From: Dioscorea cayenensis subsp. rotundata
Taxonomy: Eukaryota > Streptophyta > Magnoliopsida > Dioscoreales > Dioscoreaceae
Assembly: GCF_009730915.1 (NCBI RefSeq)
Contig: NC_052487.1
Coordinates: 620,001-684,000, forward strand
Length of the DNA stretch: 64,000 nt
Reading direction: 5' to 3'
The notes beneath the pieces were generated by a model. It ran no database searches. It had not been told where the DNA came from and saw only the letters and a list, made by a program, of their open reading frames with translations. The position numbers were made by a program, and so were the translations under genes. Of this stretch, positions 10,084-21,394 are shown in pieces. Within the stretch, counting starts at the first letter, position 1. Each line of letters begins with the position of its first letter.

Positions 10084-11650
10084 AGCGGAGAAAACGGAAC
10101 CTCCAACTCGTCGATGAGTTCGAAGCTGACAATGAAGATGCTCTGAGAGTATTTAATATTTATAAAGCGGGGTCCACCAATGGGAAACGCGAAGAATCAA
10201 TCGCGTTTCACAACCGTTTCCATTAGTCCTTGCTGTGAGCCGTTTTGTTTATTTCCAAAATTAGACCCCTTTTGGAGGAGTATCCGTTCCGTGATGATGC
10301 AGAAGTAATTCTAATCAGGGATAGATGGCGGACTATAGGAAATAATGTGAGGGATAAGAAGAGGTGGTCGCTTAATGGTAACGGAGTGTTCTCGGTTAAA
10401 TCACTCTAGAACTTTCTTAATGATGGGGGTGCGAGGTGTGAAATTGCAAAATTCTTTTGGAAGGGTATATGCCCAAAGAAGATTAACATCTTCAACTGGT
10501 TGGCTTGGAAAAACAAGATCCTAACGATGGAAAACTTGGAGATTAGGCGATGCAACAAACTGCCGACTGCCACTTGTATTATGTGCCACGCGAATACAGA
10601 ATCAGTGGATCACCTATTCCTTAATTGCTCGTTTGTGCAGGAGGTGTGGGGCTTTTACTGCAGGATGTTGTGCTTTCCGGATCACCCGAGGTCGATGCGT
10701 GGTCTGTGGTTGGAGTGGAGGGACTCTGTGAGACCCAATTTTAGGGTAGCGGTGGATTTAGTGATCAAGGCGATTGTCTGGAATATTTGGATTGCACGCA
10801 ACGATAGAATCTTTAATGCTAAATTTTTGCCTGCTTACTGCATTCTTCTTAGTATTAATCGTATGCTTCTATCGTGGTTCGATGCAATTGCAGATGGAGC
10901 TAAGGAGGGTTTAGAAGACACCATGGCCACTGTTAGGCGCAGCCTGGAGTTTCTTGAGTCTAGGAGCCAGAGGGACAGTGGGGTCAGTACTGCCGAGGAG
11001 ACACCAGATCGGAGCACGGAGTAGGGGTTACATCTGTCTGGGTTGGAGGATGTTCCGGTATCCTTGGGTAGTTAGTTTTGTTGCTCTTGTTTCACTTCTT
11101 GTGACTTGAGTGTTTTTTTATTTACTGCTCTTTCTGCTGGTTGGGGATTCTCACTGTTTGTTTTTTTATCGTATTAATAGAAGTGGTTTATCCACTTTTT
11201 CAATTTTAGACCCCTTTCTTTTTCTTTTTAATTCAATTTTGTTTTTGTTTTCTATTTTATTTCCAAATATTAATATAAACAAAAATGGAGATTCAATAAA
11301 TATTATTATTATTTTTGGATAATCAGACATATTATATAATTTAAAAATTTACCACTATTATCTATCTATTCTCAGTCCCCAGACTATTTTTTTATAGAAC
11401 ATACTATAGCTGTTAACATTTTCAAAAAACTTAAGCAATATGTTACTCTCAACCCGACACGTGGCTTCATACACAGCGACACACACCATTTCCAGGCTCT
11501 TGTATTTTATTCAGTACAATATTTGACCAATAGAACCATGCCACGTATTCACTTCAACCTCGTGGGTATCTCTTCCGGCGCCTCAGCGTACTCTCTTCAA
11601 AAGCCACTTCACCATCTCCCTCTCTCTCTCTCTCTCCTTCCTCGGTGGAA
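10084..11650. promoter_or_regulatory. Divergent promoter interval between TrpD-like gene and PHS1, interrupted by a LINE
   Basis: The two flanking genes start head-to-head at 10083 (-) and 11651 (+). About 930 of the 1,567 bases are a LINE insertion (10273-11205). Without it the two start codons would be roughly 620 bases apart, a typical shared promoter size. On the PHS1 side there is a CT-rich tract just before the ATG (about 11610-11640, CTCTCTCTCTCTCTC), common in plant 5' leaders. A clear TATA box was not identified for either gene. Confidence 0.5.
10273..11205 (+). mobile_element. 5'-truncated LINE (non-LTR retrotransposon) with zf-RVT tail
   Basis: The insertion is flanked by a 12-base target-site duplication, TTAGACCCCTTT, at 10261-10272 and 11206-11217. 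It codes from its 5' edge to about 11024 for the C-terminal end of a plant LINE ORF2. This includes the zf-RVT zinc-binding domain with Cys/His spacing in CIMCHANTESVDHLFLNC, followed by VWGFYCRM and the IVWNIWIARNDRIF motif. A stop codon (TAG near 10408) interrupts the frame at the usual FSVKSLY position, so it is dead. The 3' end is GAAGTGGTTTATCCACTTTT and has no long poly(A). The same 3' terminus occurs at 31625 and 1978. Reverse transcriptase and ORF1 are absent because of 5' truncation. Confidence 0.88.
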
Positions 11651-14600
11651 ATGGCGGGCGTTTCGACGGCCCTCGAGAGCCTCGACGACCTCGCCTGCAC
11701 GCAATGGGAAGTGGAATACTCGCGCTTCTTTCACTTCCCTCGCCAGAGCATCTCCTCCTCATCGCCGGCCCTGCCGGAGGGGCTCCGCCCGCTTCCTAAG
11801 GGCAAGATCCGCTCCAGAGGCACCTGGCTCACCGCCTCCTCCACGGCCATCCTCCTTCTCAGAACCGACTCCACCTACCCCATCCCCGTCCTCTCCGTCA
11901 TCCTCTCCCGAGCTATCCTCGTAGCATCCTTGCCCCGTCTTCTCTGCTTAGTTTTTCTTTATTCTTTTTTCGCATGATTTTGATCCCTATTTGATTGATT
12001 CATCCCCTCTGCATCTGTTTTTCGTTTTCCTCTCACTGAGTTTTTTTAAGTGATTTTTTTTTCACATAGTTTGTGGTAAATTTTATGGAGTTGTTTATGG
12101 TATCGCCTTGTACAATTTCCATAGCCTATTCTGCATGTTTATATTGATTGTTGTTGTGTACTTGTAATTCTTGATGCTTTGTTTCAGGAAGAGCACTTTG
12201 TTTCAAATCTGAGCTTCTCCTGGCCTCAAGTGTCCTGTGACTTTGACTGCCCTATCAGGGGAAGCAGAATAGTGTTCGTGAGTTTCAGGGATTGTTCCAA
12301 TCTGGTAAAATAATTCCTGTTTTTAAATTTTACTGCACAAGTGAAAATACATTGGATTGAAAGACATGGACATGGTTTTAGATGCCAACCTAAAGTTTTT
12401 TAGAAATCACTAACCATTAAAGCTGTTAGTCTGCATTGGTCATACCAGCCTGGATTTTAATCTCACATTGGAATTAATATTATATAGATATTCTAGTTTC
12501 CTTCATGGTAATCATTTGTTATGTTAGAAACTTTGAATGTTTGTGTTTGTCATTTTATTTTGCATTTTTTGCTTCTTGTTTGAAGGACGTATCGGATGAT
12601 TTTGTTACTTGACTCTCCAGAATGGTTCAGAATTTTCTGTCAATTAGGACTAAAATTGGACTAACCTGCATTCCCAGAATCAACATACTGACTTGTCATC
12701 TTTTTAAAGATGCTAGCTAACTTACTGTCTTGTCATTGTTTGCTTGACCTCTTTTTTCATGTACTTCCATTGACATGTAATTCTTGTTCTCTTTCAGATT
12801 CAGAAGTTTGCTATAAGGTTTTTGACTTCGTCAGCTTCAGAAAGTTTCTTGAACTCAGTGAAGGTGGACTTTGAGAGATCTTTCCCCCTTGTTCTTAGAA
12901 GGCAAATGCTTATGTTATGGGCTAGTTCTACAACTGTATTATTAATTAATTTTTAATTGTCGAGTTTTATAATTTTAATAGTAAAAATGGTAATGATACT
13001 CGTATTGTAGGTAGACCATGTTCACACAAATGGTTCTCCATTTATCCTACAGTCCTAAAGCAATTGTTAGAATGCCTAGATATCATAGCAACAGCTGCGG
13101 TTATATCCATAATAGTATTCGTCGATACTTTATATATTAATACAGTGTTAATACAGTAATACAGCTAATAAATATACAATCGTTGTACCATAACACTTAC
13201 ACTAAAAGCATTATTGATGGTAAACGGTGACCTAATATGGGTTTGTACTGATGAGTGGCAAGTAGGGACAATTTTATACTTACAAGCACCAACATTTATG
13301 CAGTTTTTATATGACAGCACTTAACATAATGGCAGTTGTGATACTAAAGTACTGATGTACCATTAGTTTCTATACAAATTATTTATGAATGACTAGTTAC
13401 AGAGTCATAGCAGTAGCAATAGTTCTATAGTTCTACCCATTGTTACTAATATACTGCTATAGTTTTATTTCTTCTATGCTATATCACTGTTAGTTTACAA
13501 GTAATAATACTATTTACTAAATAATGATTGATATATCTGCATATATGCCTATGTAATGCATGGCTGTATTACTGTGACTTACAAGAAGCACTTTAAAAAT
13601 TGTAGAACTTAATGCTGTTTTTTTTTTATTTGACTAAAAACTGGAAGGCTGGAAGTCTGGTAGTTGCTGTCATCGATTAACAATGTTTCATTATTTCATT
13701 TAACAGAATGCTAATCAGTTGTTCCGATGTTTCTTCTCATGTTTCAATGATGTAATTCAGAACTCTATTTCAAATTTTAGAAGCCTGGTTCTAATTATTA
13801 AGTTCAATTGTGCTTGCATAATGAAGGTATGACCTTAGTGTTGAATTGTTATGTGACTATGTGTGGAAGCCTCTAATGATCTCAGGAATGCTCAAGCGTT
13901 CAAGCAAGTCATTTTTTTTGTGACAGTTCATCTCTATCTAAACCCATGGCTTCAAATGAACTTCACCGGAGGTGACATCCTCTGGATGTTCTTTCCTGTG
14001 TCATTTATGTTATTTGCGATAGAAAATAAACAAATATTGAAAAAAAAAACCACTAGTTTTTAAATGGGACCCTTTCTTTCACAGGGCTGATGAGGAGTCA
14101 TCCTTGGAAAAATCTGTTGCAACCTGTGAGGTTGAGGTGCCAGCCTTGACTTGTAATGCTTTACAGCATGAGCATCCTTGTCAACCTATCATTCCAACCA
14201 AAACAGGATCTGTTTCCTCTGGCCTTCCTCGTAGCTTTAGTCAACTACTAACTGATTGCTCGATGGATTCTGAGAAAGGTATGTTCACTGTGTGGCAGAT
14301 GCCGATTTATTGGGCTGGATTTTATGCTAGAATTGGCAGGTATCAGTTCACTGAGTAGGAGTTCATGCTAGAATTGACACACTGAGTGCATTGTATGTCC
14401 GTTCTTGATGCATAGCATTTAAATCCACCCCTACGTGAATCTGGTGCAAATCCTAATGTTTTACTCTGCTTGTCTGATGTACAAATAGATGTGCCTTAGC
14501 TGATCTAGCCATTTTATCTTGCTCTGATTTTCAATAATATGCAGTGCAAACAAGCCCAACAAGGCCTACATTGGCAACCAATCTCAATTGTCAAAATGGG

Positions 14601-15213
14601 GTACCGCCACTAAATTTACTGCTGTTATATTTCGTGTTTCCTTCTGAGCTTGTGATATTAGTTTGTATAATTTTCTGTTCCCTGAAGATTGGCCTAATTA
14701 TTCCTGCGAATATCTTGTTTCAGGGTGATAGTCTGGATCCTTCTTTCCTTGGTATGAAGTATTTTTATTCTTGTACAAGCAGCAATGCGTAATTTTAGAC
14801 GCACATATTGCGCTGTTTAATGATGCTGAAATTCCATAACCACAGGAGTTGAGAGGTCTGAAGAACAATCAAAAGTTGCTGATCTCAGATCTCAGCTTGC
14901 GGTATTGTTTAATTTATCTTAATCAATCACCCTACTTGTTTTAGGTGCTATTTTTACATTCAGAAGTATACTGATGCCTTTTTTATTATCCTCTCTGGCT
15001 TCAGACCTGCATGTCAGATGCTTCTTTTGTCGGTAACATTTCTTACTTTTAAATAATTTGGTTTTGTCGGTAACATTTCTTACATGTCATAGAAGAACCA
15101 TTTTGCGCTGGATCATCATTTTTGTTAACTGATATCCACGTTCTTAATTACCAGATATGCTTTCCAAAATTGAAATGGTCATCAACGAGTTGGGAGGCGA
15201 TTTGTCACTGTGA
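11651..15213 (+). CDS. PHS1: Probable POOR HOMOLOGOUS SYNAPSIS 1 (PHS1)
   Basis: PHS1 is a plant meiosis protein needed for correct homologue pairing and for RAD50 entry into the nucleus in early prophase. Exons I can place: 11651-11920, 12188-12304, 12798-12863, 14085-14278, 14545-14600, 14724-14751, 14846-14901, 15005-15032 and 15155-15213. One more short exon is needed between 12864 and 14084. 13870-13907 fits the phase and gives a 303-aa total, but it is uncertain. The N-terminal part reads LACTQWEVEYSRFFHFPR, then GTWLTASSTAILLLR, EEHFVSNLSFSWPQVSCDF, RGSRIVFVSFRDC and IQKFAIRFL, which is the pattern I associate with PHS1. The C-terminus is MLSKIEMVINELGGDLSL. A Ser-rich variable region lies between. 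The first exon is GC-rich, unlike the later ones. The name rests on remembered family pattern, not a search. Confidence 0.75.
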
Positions 15214-18200
15214 AATACTCGACGAGTTATAGCCCTCTAAAGACCAAGCCAATGTATTCTTTTCCTTTCCTGGCTGATCTCTAAACAGTGAATAGCTGAT
15301 GTGGGTGCAAAAAACTTGCAACCCTCTTTCTTGTTTTTGTAAATAGACAAATCTAAACAAGAAGCTAGGATTCAGGTGTTGTCAGTCATCCAGGCACCAA
15401 GATCTTGATATCAAAATAGTTTTGTGAATGCACTTACGTGTCCTAGTAAATACTTTGCATGCATGTTTACATATATGAATGAAATACCAAAAGCATATAT
15501 ATGTCCTTGGAAGCATAATGTTCATACATTATTTTTCAGGTTGAGTCAAATAATGAATCTTGTCCATTTATCAGTCTCAGCCCAACAACAATCCTGATTC
15601 ATGAGTGCTGTCTGTGAAGCAAGGACTTGTTCCTAATCCTTTTTATCTTTTAACTGTTTGATGAGTGATATGAACTAATTTAATTCTCAACTCTTTTCAA
15701 GCATTTGCATTCCAAAGGACAAGCAAGTGAAATCCTACATATAAAGGCAAGATAAAGCTCCATTTTTAGCCTTTTGAGTGTTAACCCACCTATAGAAACT
15801 GATCACTGGATGACCTTTCATAGTTGGAACTGCTTCTTCAACTGAGATTCACCTCTCCCTTTCTAAATGATGGCCCTATAGAAATCAGTTAGTCTATTAT
15901 ACTTTCCAGTAAGAAATAGCTGTTTCAAAAGGCATGCTACATATGTTTCAATACTTCTCCTCCCATCCAATGAGAACTTATTTTAGAAGGGGCCGGTAGT
16001 TATAAACAATGAAAAATACAAAAGCCATGTGTGCATGTCTAGCTAGCCTGACTACTTAGACTCACTCACTTTGTCCAAAGAGAACTTGGCCTACATCTAA
16101 TGAAAACCTAGATATAGCCCCTTCGTTTTATATATGCTCTTAAGTTCCGTGAGTAATTAAAAAGGTTAGCATATCAAAAGCAAACCTAAAGCATCTAAAT
16201 AGTGCCCAAAAGCATGCATTAAACTAAGTTTAGTTGCATGAAAGCCTATAAACCTCTAGAGAATATATAATAAACAGGCATGCCTTAACTAGATTCTTCC
16301 AAACCATAAAACAATTAGCACTAGCTTATCATTGCACCATCTCCACATGGCTTCTTCCTTTTCATATATATATAATTTATCTCCTCCTTAATTCCTTTAG
16401 CTTTATAATATATTATTAATTTTTTAATGACTAATTAATTTCTTCAACTGAACATAACTACTGTTCCAATGTTGATGAGAAGACGTTTGAGATATCTCCT
16501 CATCAACTCCAAACACTCAACTGTACCTTTTGGAGCAGGGCAATGGAATTTTCATGTGAAAAACAAGTGAACTTTCTTTTATGTAAGGAATGACCATTCT
16601 TGCTTTTATCACAATTATGGTAGGAGCTAGTTTCAGTGGACAATCAGATGGAAATGAATGGCTAGAAGAGCCATTGCATGGTTGGACAATCAGATAGGAG
16701 AGATGACCATTGAGTGCAAGGATACACAGGAGGCATGCATTATGGTAAGGAAAGCCTCCTCATATGCTGCCTTAATTGGCTATAGGGAGTTTGATACATA
16801 ATGCTTGCCAGCTTCTTGAGGGTTGATTGGGCACATGGGTGGGGGCATTTGGATTTTGGAAGGCATCCAAATGCATGGACTTTGAGCCCTTAAGATAAGG
16901 ACTTACTAGGGTTTCAGGGTGTGGTGTGGGACACTTTGTACTATGAATGTGCATGTCTTGAGGATATCTTAATGCAATCATAAGTTTCTTAAAAGCTTAA
17001 AGGGACCTCTGAGAATGAGCTATCTCAGCAGCAGCAATTGTCTTCTTTTTTTCTGTTTCCATAGGGTTGTAGAGAAATCATGCACCAATGTCTTCTAGGC
17101 TTCATATAGCTAATATTAATGCAGCAACTTCATTCTTACTATCATTGCATATGATCCCTTGTCTTTGTGCCTCATGAGTTCCTATTTTGAACTTGCCATG
17201 CATTCATTCATGCATGCATGTCCTTGCATGTCCTCTTTTATTATTATTATTATTTTCTTTTTCCCCCTTTTTAGGGTTTATTATCAGAGAAAGAAAAGGA
17301 AGATGCAAAGCATCAGAATATATATCATGGTTCCACACTAACTCATGACACATTAGCACACATTCATTTAGCTCTGCTCATCCTTTTTTTCCTTATATAT
17401 ATATATATCCTGTTAATTAGTTTATTTCTAGTGTGTGATCATCTCTTTGACATTTTGTGTTCCATTCATTGCTCACTGTTCTCTAAAGCAAATTCTAGGT
17501 AGCAAGTGGCAGAGAACCAAATTTAGGAAGGCTTTAAAGTGAGGATATATAAAGATTAAATAATCCACATCAAGGGGATGCATCCCTAACCTAATCATTG
17601 ATGTATATAATGTCATTATAATTAATGAAATATATATTTATGTATATCATTCATAAAGCTCATTTAGAAGATTCCAACAACCAATCCATTTGCTCAGATG
17701 AACCACAATGCATGAATCTCTCTTCAACCAAGTCTGCAGAAACTCGAATTCGGCCGAAAGATAACATATTCCATTATATTTATATATATACTGGTGAACA
17801 ACTTAAATTTAATTTCATGATCTTGGTTCTTTTCCTAATTAGTTTATATTGAATATTGAAAGCTACTACTAAAGTTATATCTTGAAGATATTAACATATA
17901 ATGGAGATGGGGTAGCATCTATTTTTCTCTTATTAGTTTAGTATATATGAAGATATATCTTAGAGCTGACAAAGTACAGCCGAAAGAGAAAAATCCAGAG
18001 AGATATGGTAGTCATGTGAACCAAAACCATATTATTAGTTTTAACTTCATATTATATGCAAACTAAATCCTTTAGGCCCTACAGACCTAATTCTGTATAT
18101 CAAAGTCCTTCCATGAGTGGTTTGGTTTGGTCTTCTTCTAGAAGACATATTCATATTAATGTTTTATGTCCATGTATATATATATATATATATGTATGTA

Positions 18201-19176
18201 TTTGTAGTTATTATGTTTTACTTTTGAGTAAGGTATAATATATGTATATAAGTTGGCATCTTGCTTCTAAGTTAGGTAATTTCAAGGTGACTTTTAAAAC
18301 TTTGGAGAAGGATTGATTGTAATTATAATGGAACAACAACTGGATTAGGGAATTAAGTAGATTAAGAGTTTAGTGCTATAATTAATGCAAACAGTCAACA
18401 AATATATACTTTAATTCATATTCCTCTATAAATTCATTACTTGCTTGACTTTTATACCTTTTTTTCTCAAAAATAAAATAAAATAAATCAAATAAAGTAG
18501 AAAATTCCATAGAAAGAACAAAAGAGATCAATCATAGAGTGCTAATATGTCATGTCTCTAGCCCAATAGGTATCCAAATAAGTGCAATATCAAGCCAGTA
18601 AATAGTGAAATAATTAAATATTAGAAACAAAAGTAAATGTTCTTTTCTGTTTTAAATGATCATGGTTTATCTAACTTTTTTTTATAAAAAGCAAATGTAA
18701 ATATACATGTATGAATTAATACGATCCATTATAGAACTTCTACATTAATCTTAACTTGTGCATCTTATTAATTTCTAGCATTGTGCCACAAGCCACAAGC
18801 TTGTCAACAAATGTATATATAGATGCCATACATGTATATATAAATATAGATATGTGCACATGCATTTGTAGACAAATGTCCAAATGTAGACATGACAAGA
18901 CCTTGACAAACAACTATTAGGTTAATTGACAAAGTTGTATATATACATATATAATATAATATAAAAGTAATCTCTCCTGGACGAGTTCATTTACTGATCT
19001 TTCATGCATGCATGTTCAAAGAATTAAAGGACAAACCATCTTTGTTTTGCTTAACAAAAGCAACAAAAGGGAACATAAATGATGATTAGCACGGTAAGCT
19101 TATCATTAGCAAAGCTGCAAAAAGCATGCATTTGTCAGAGATACTTGTTCACGTACTACAAGACTAGCTAGCTACA

Positions 19177-19207
<31 letters not shown>

Positions 19208-20824
19208 GTATATAATTAAGGTGATTAGATGGAGAATGAAAGTCTATAATTTAAGTGGGCCCCAGTGAAGAGTTTTCTTAGGCTTTGGATTTATATATCA
19301 TCATATCAAATTATAGGTTGCATGAAGTTTAAGAAAGAGATCTAGAGTTTAATAATTAATAACTCCTCATCACAACAAATGCAAATCATAATGTAAACCT
19401 TAAAACTGATCATGCAATGTGTGTGTATAAATATGTATGACGTAAACAGTAGTGATGTATATGTACATATATATATATATATATCAACATGATCAGAATT
19501 TGAATCTTGGTGAAAACTGTATGGAGTTCTGCCCACTCTTTGTTATTTTGTTTGTTTTATATATATTTTTATTTTTTTTAACTCTCAAATGTCAAGATGA
19601 AATGGAACATTGCATAATGTTCTTGTGGGTGCAGTGTCATAGTCATCCTTTTGAGTGTACCAGCCATTAATTACAGTTGTCTTGTCTTTATTTTTATCTA
19701 AAAAAATGCCTCCCATATTCCTCACCTCACACACACACACACACACACACTAAATGCTCTTTGTTCTCCTCTCCAACTCCCCTTTCCTTTGCTGCAGTGA
19801 TATTTCAGAGCTTCTCCTCAGGTAAAGGATTTGCTTGTCTCCTTGAATTAATATATATAATCCCATATATATATATGATGCATCCATCTGGTTAGTCCTC
19901 AACTACTCAAGATCTCACACTGAAACAACAGACTATTTGGTTTCCTTTTTTTATAAATGTTTTGACAAACAGCTACTACTGCTAGCTATCTTCTTTGGAT
20001 GGTGAAAGAACTGAACCACTGCTGTTGAAGCAGCAGCGCTAGCTATAGCACAAAGTTGGTAACCTTTTTGTTGTTCTTCTCTGATCATCATCATCATCAT
20101 CACTCATCCTTTGATAGATCACTCTTTGAGGTATTACCATCTTTAATATTGTATGTCAACTGATCATCATCATCATCATCATCATCATCAATACTGTACC
20201 CATGTTTCTCTGACAGATGAGATGTGGTTCAGTGTCTGTGTGTCTTTGTGTTTGTGAAGAGAAAAAAGAAGAAAGAAAAGAAAAGAAATTAAAAGAAAAG
20301 AAAAGAGAGGGATAGAAAAGAGAAAGAGCTTCCTCAGAGATCTGAGGATCAGATTCTGGTCCTGATCATCTAAGATTTTGCTTTCTGGACATTCTTTGGA
20401 GTTGGAGTGGTTATATATTTCATCATGTTAAGAGTACAATAATGGAAAGCATAATCATGGAAACCACAGCAGAGTAGTCAGATCCATACTGAGATAGCTC
20501 TGCAAACTTTTGGTACATGTAATCAAAGCCCCAAGACTCACAGCAACCAAATAGAGCAAAGTTTGTGCTTTTTAGGACATATTTACACCAATTCTTTTCA
20601 TAAAACCACTTATCAATCAGCATGCACTATAATTCCACTACCATCAAACCCTAACCCTAGCTAACACTTCTAATTAACTTTTTTTTTTTCTAATTATACT
20701 CTGCATGAAACTTTCAAGATCACTAGAATTGTTATTTATTTTATTTTTTTCTTTTTGATTAATTATATATATATTGCTGTCTTTAATTTCCATTGATAAA
20801 TGATTAGATAGGTAGCTAGCAAGA
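15214..20824. other. 5.6-kb gene-free interval upstream of the LOB gene
   Basis: No coding region was recognised. The DNA is AT-rich with many simple repeats: (TA)n at 18175-18193, 19178-19203 and 19466-19484; (CA)n at 19727-19750; (ATC)n at 20083-20102 and 20162-20190. Many CATGCATG-type and GCTAGCTA words occur throughout. From about 19,800 the sequence becomes more like a transcribed 5' leader. Long flanking non-coding DNA is usual for developmental transcription factors, so distal control elements of the LOB gene may lie here, but none was identified. Confidence 0.6.
20221..20368 (+). promoter_or_regulatory. Purine tract and two hairpins in the probable LOB 5' leader
   Basis: A run of GAAAAGAAAA-type purine sequence (about 20260-20329) is followed at once by TCCTCAGAGATCTGAGGA (20331-20348), a perfect 8-base-arm inverted repeat around GA. 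Next is GATCAG...CTGATC (20347-20367), a second small inverted repeat. The position, about 480 bases before the LOB start codon, fits a 5' UTR or promoter-proximal region. Purine tracts of this kind bind GAGA-type BPC factors in plants. A role here is inference. Confidence 0.4.
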
Positions 20825-21394
20825 ATGGCATCTTCAAGCTCTTCCAACTCCCCATGTGCTGCCTGTAAGTTCTTGAGGAGGAAATGCATGCCTGGTTGTA
20901 TCTTTGCACCATACTTCCCTCCAGAGGAGCCTCAGAAGTTTGCAAATGTGCACAAGATATTTGGAGCTAGCAATGTCACCAAAATCCTCAATGAGCTCCT
21001 CCCACATCAGCGCGAAGACGCCGTCAACTCCCTCGCATATGAAGCCGAAGCAAGGATGAAGGATCCAGTCTATGGTTGTGTTGGAGCAATCTCAGTTCTC
21101 CAAAGCCAAGTTCAGAGGCTTCAGAAGGAGCTAGATGCCGCCAATGCCGATCTTCTTCGTTACGCATGCGGTGAGATTCCGGCAGGTATGCCGTTGCCCT
21201 CCTTGCTTCAGCCATCTCCAATGGGGAGAATAGAGGCTGTTAGGAGGGCCAACAATGGAGGAGGAGGTCCTATATACTATCATGGCACTGGATTGCAATC
21301 TCCCTATCCTCCTCCATGGACTGGTGGCCACCCTTTAGGAGACATGGAAAATCAAAGGAAGGGTGGAGGGGATAGCAGCAGCAGCAGCATGTGA
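20825..21394 (+). CDS. LOB: LOB-domain (LBD/AS2 family) class I transcription factor
   Basis: This 189-aa single-exon protein is a plant-specific DNA-binding factor. LOB-type members are expressed at organ boundaries and restrain brassinosteroid-driven growth there. The LOB domain is complete. The zinc-binding motif CAACKFLRRKCMPGC (CX2CX6CX3C) is at residues 11-25, followed by FAPYFPPEEPQKFANVHKIF and the GAS block (GASNVTKIL). The leucine-zipper-like VGAISVLQSQVQRLQKELDA extends to about residue 115. The C-terminal part is Gly/Pro/Ser-rich with no known domain, ending in a serine run. The whole N-terminal half closely fits Arabidopsis LOB itself. Class I is certain, but orthology to LOB rather than a close LBD is inferred. 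The ATG at 20825 gives the canonical MASSSSSNSPCAACK start. Confidence 0.93.
   Translation: MASSSSSNSPCAACKFLRRKCMPGCIFAPYFPPEEPQKFANVHKIFGASNVTKILNELLPHQREDAVNSLAYEAEARMKDPVYGCVGAISVLQSQVQRLQKELDAANADLLRYACGEIPAGMPLPSLLQPSPMGRIEAVRRANNGGGGPIYYHGTGLQSPYPPPWTGGHPLGDMENQRKGGGDSSSSSM

Noticed and set aside
13010-13560. Relation between the PHS1 intron block and the APRF1 intron 8 block (28240-28760)
   Set aside because: Both are AT-rich with many short AGT/ACT words and similar texture, but I found no alignable shared segment, so a common element cannot be claimed.
20083-20190. (ATC)n blocks as a regularly spaced repeat array
   Set aside because: They are two ordinary trinucleotide microsatellites without unique spacers.
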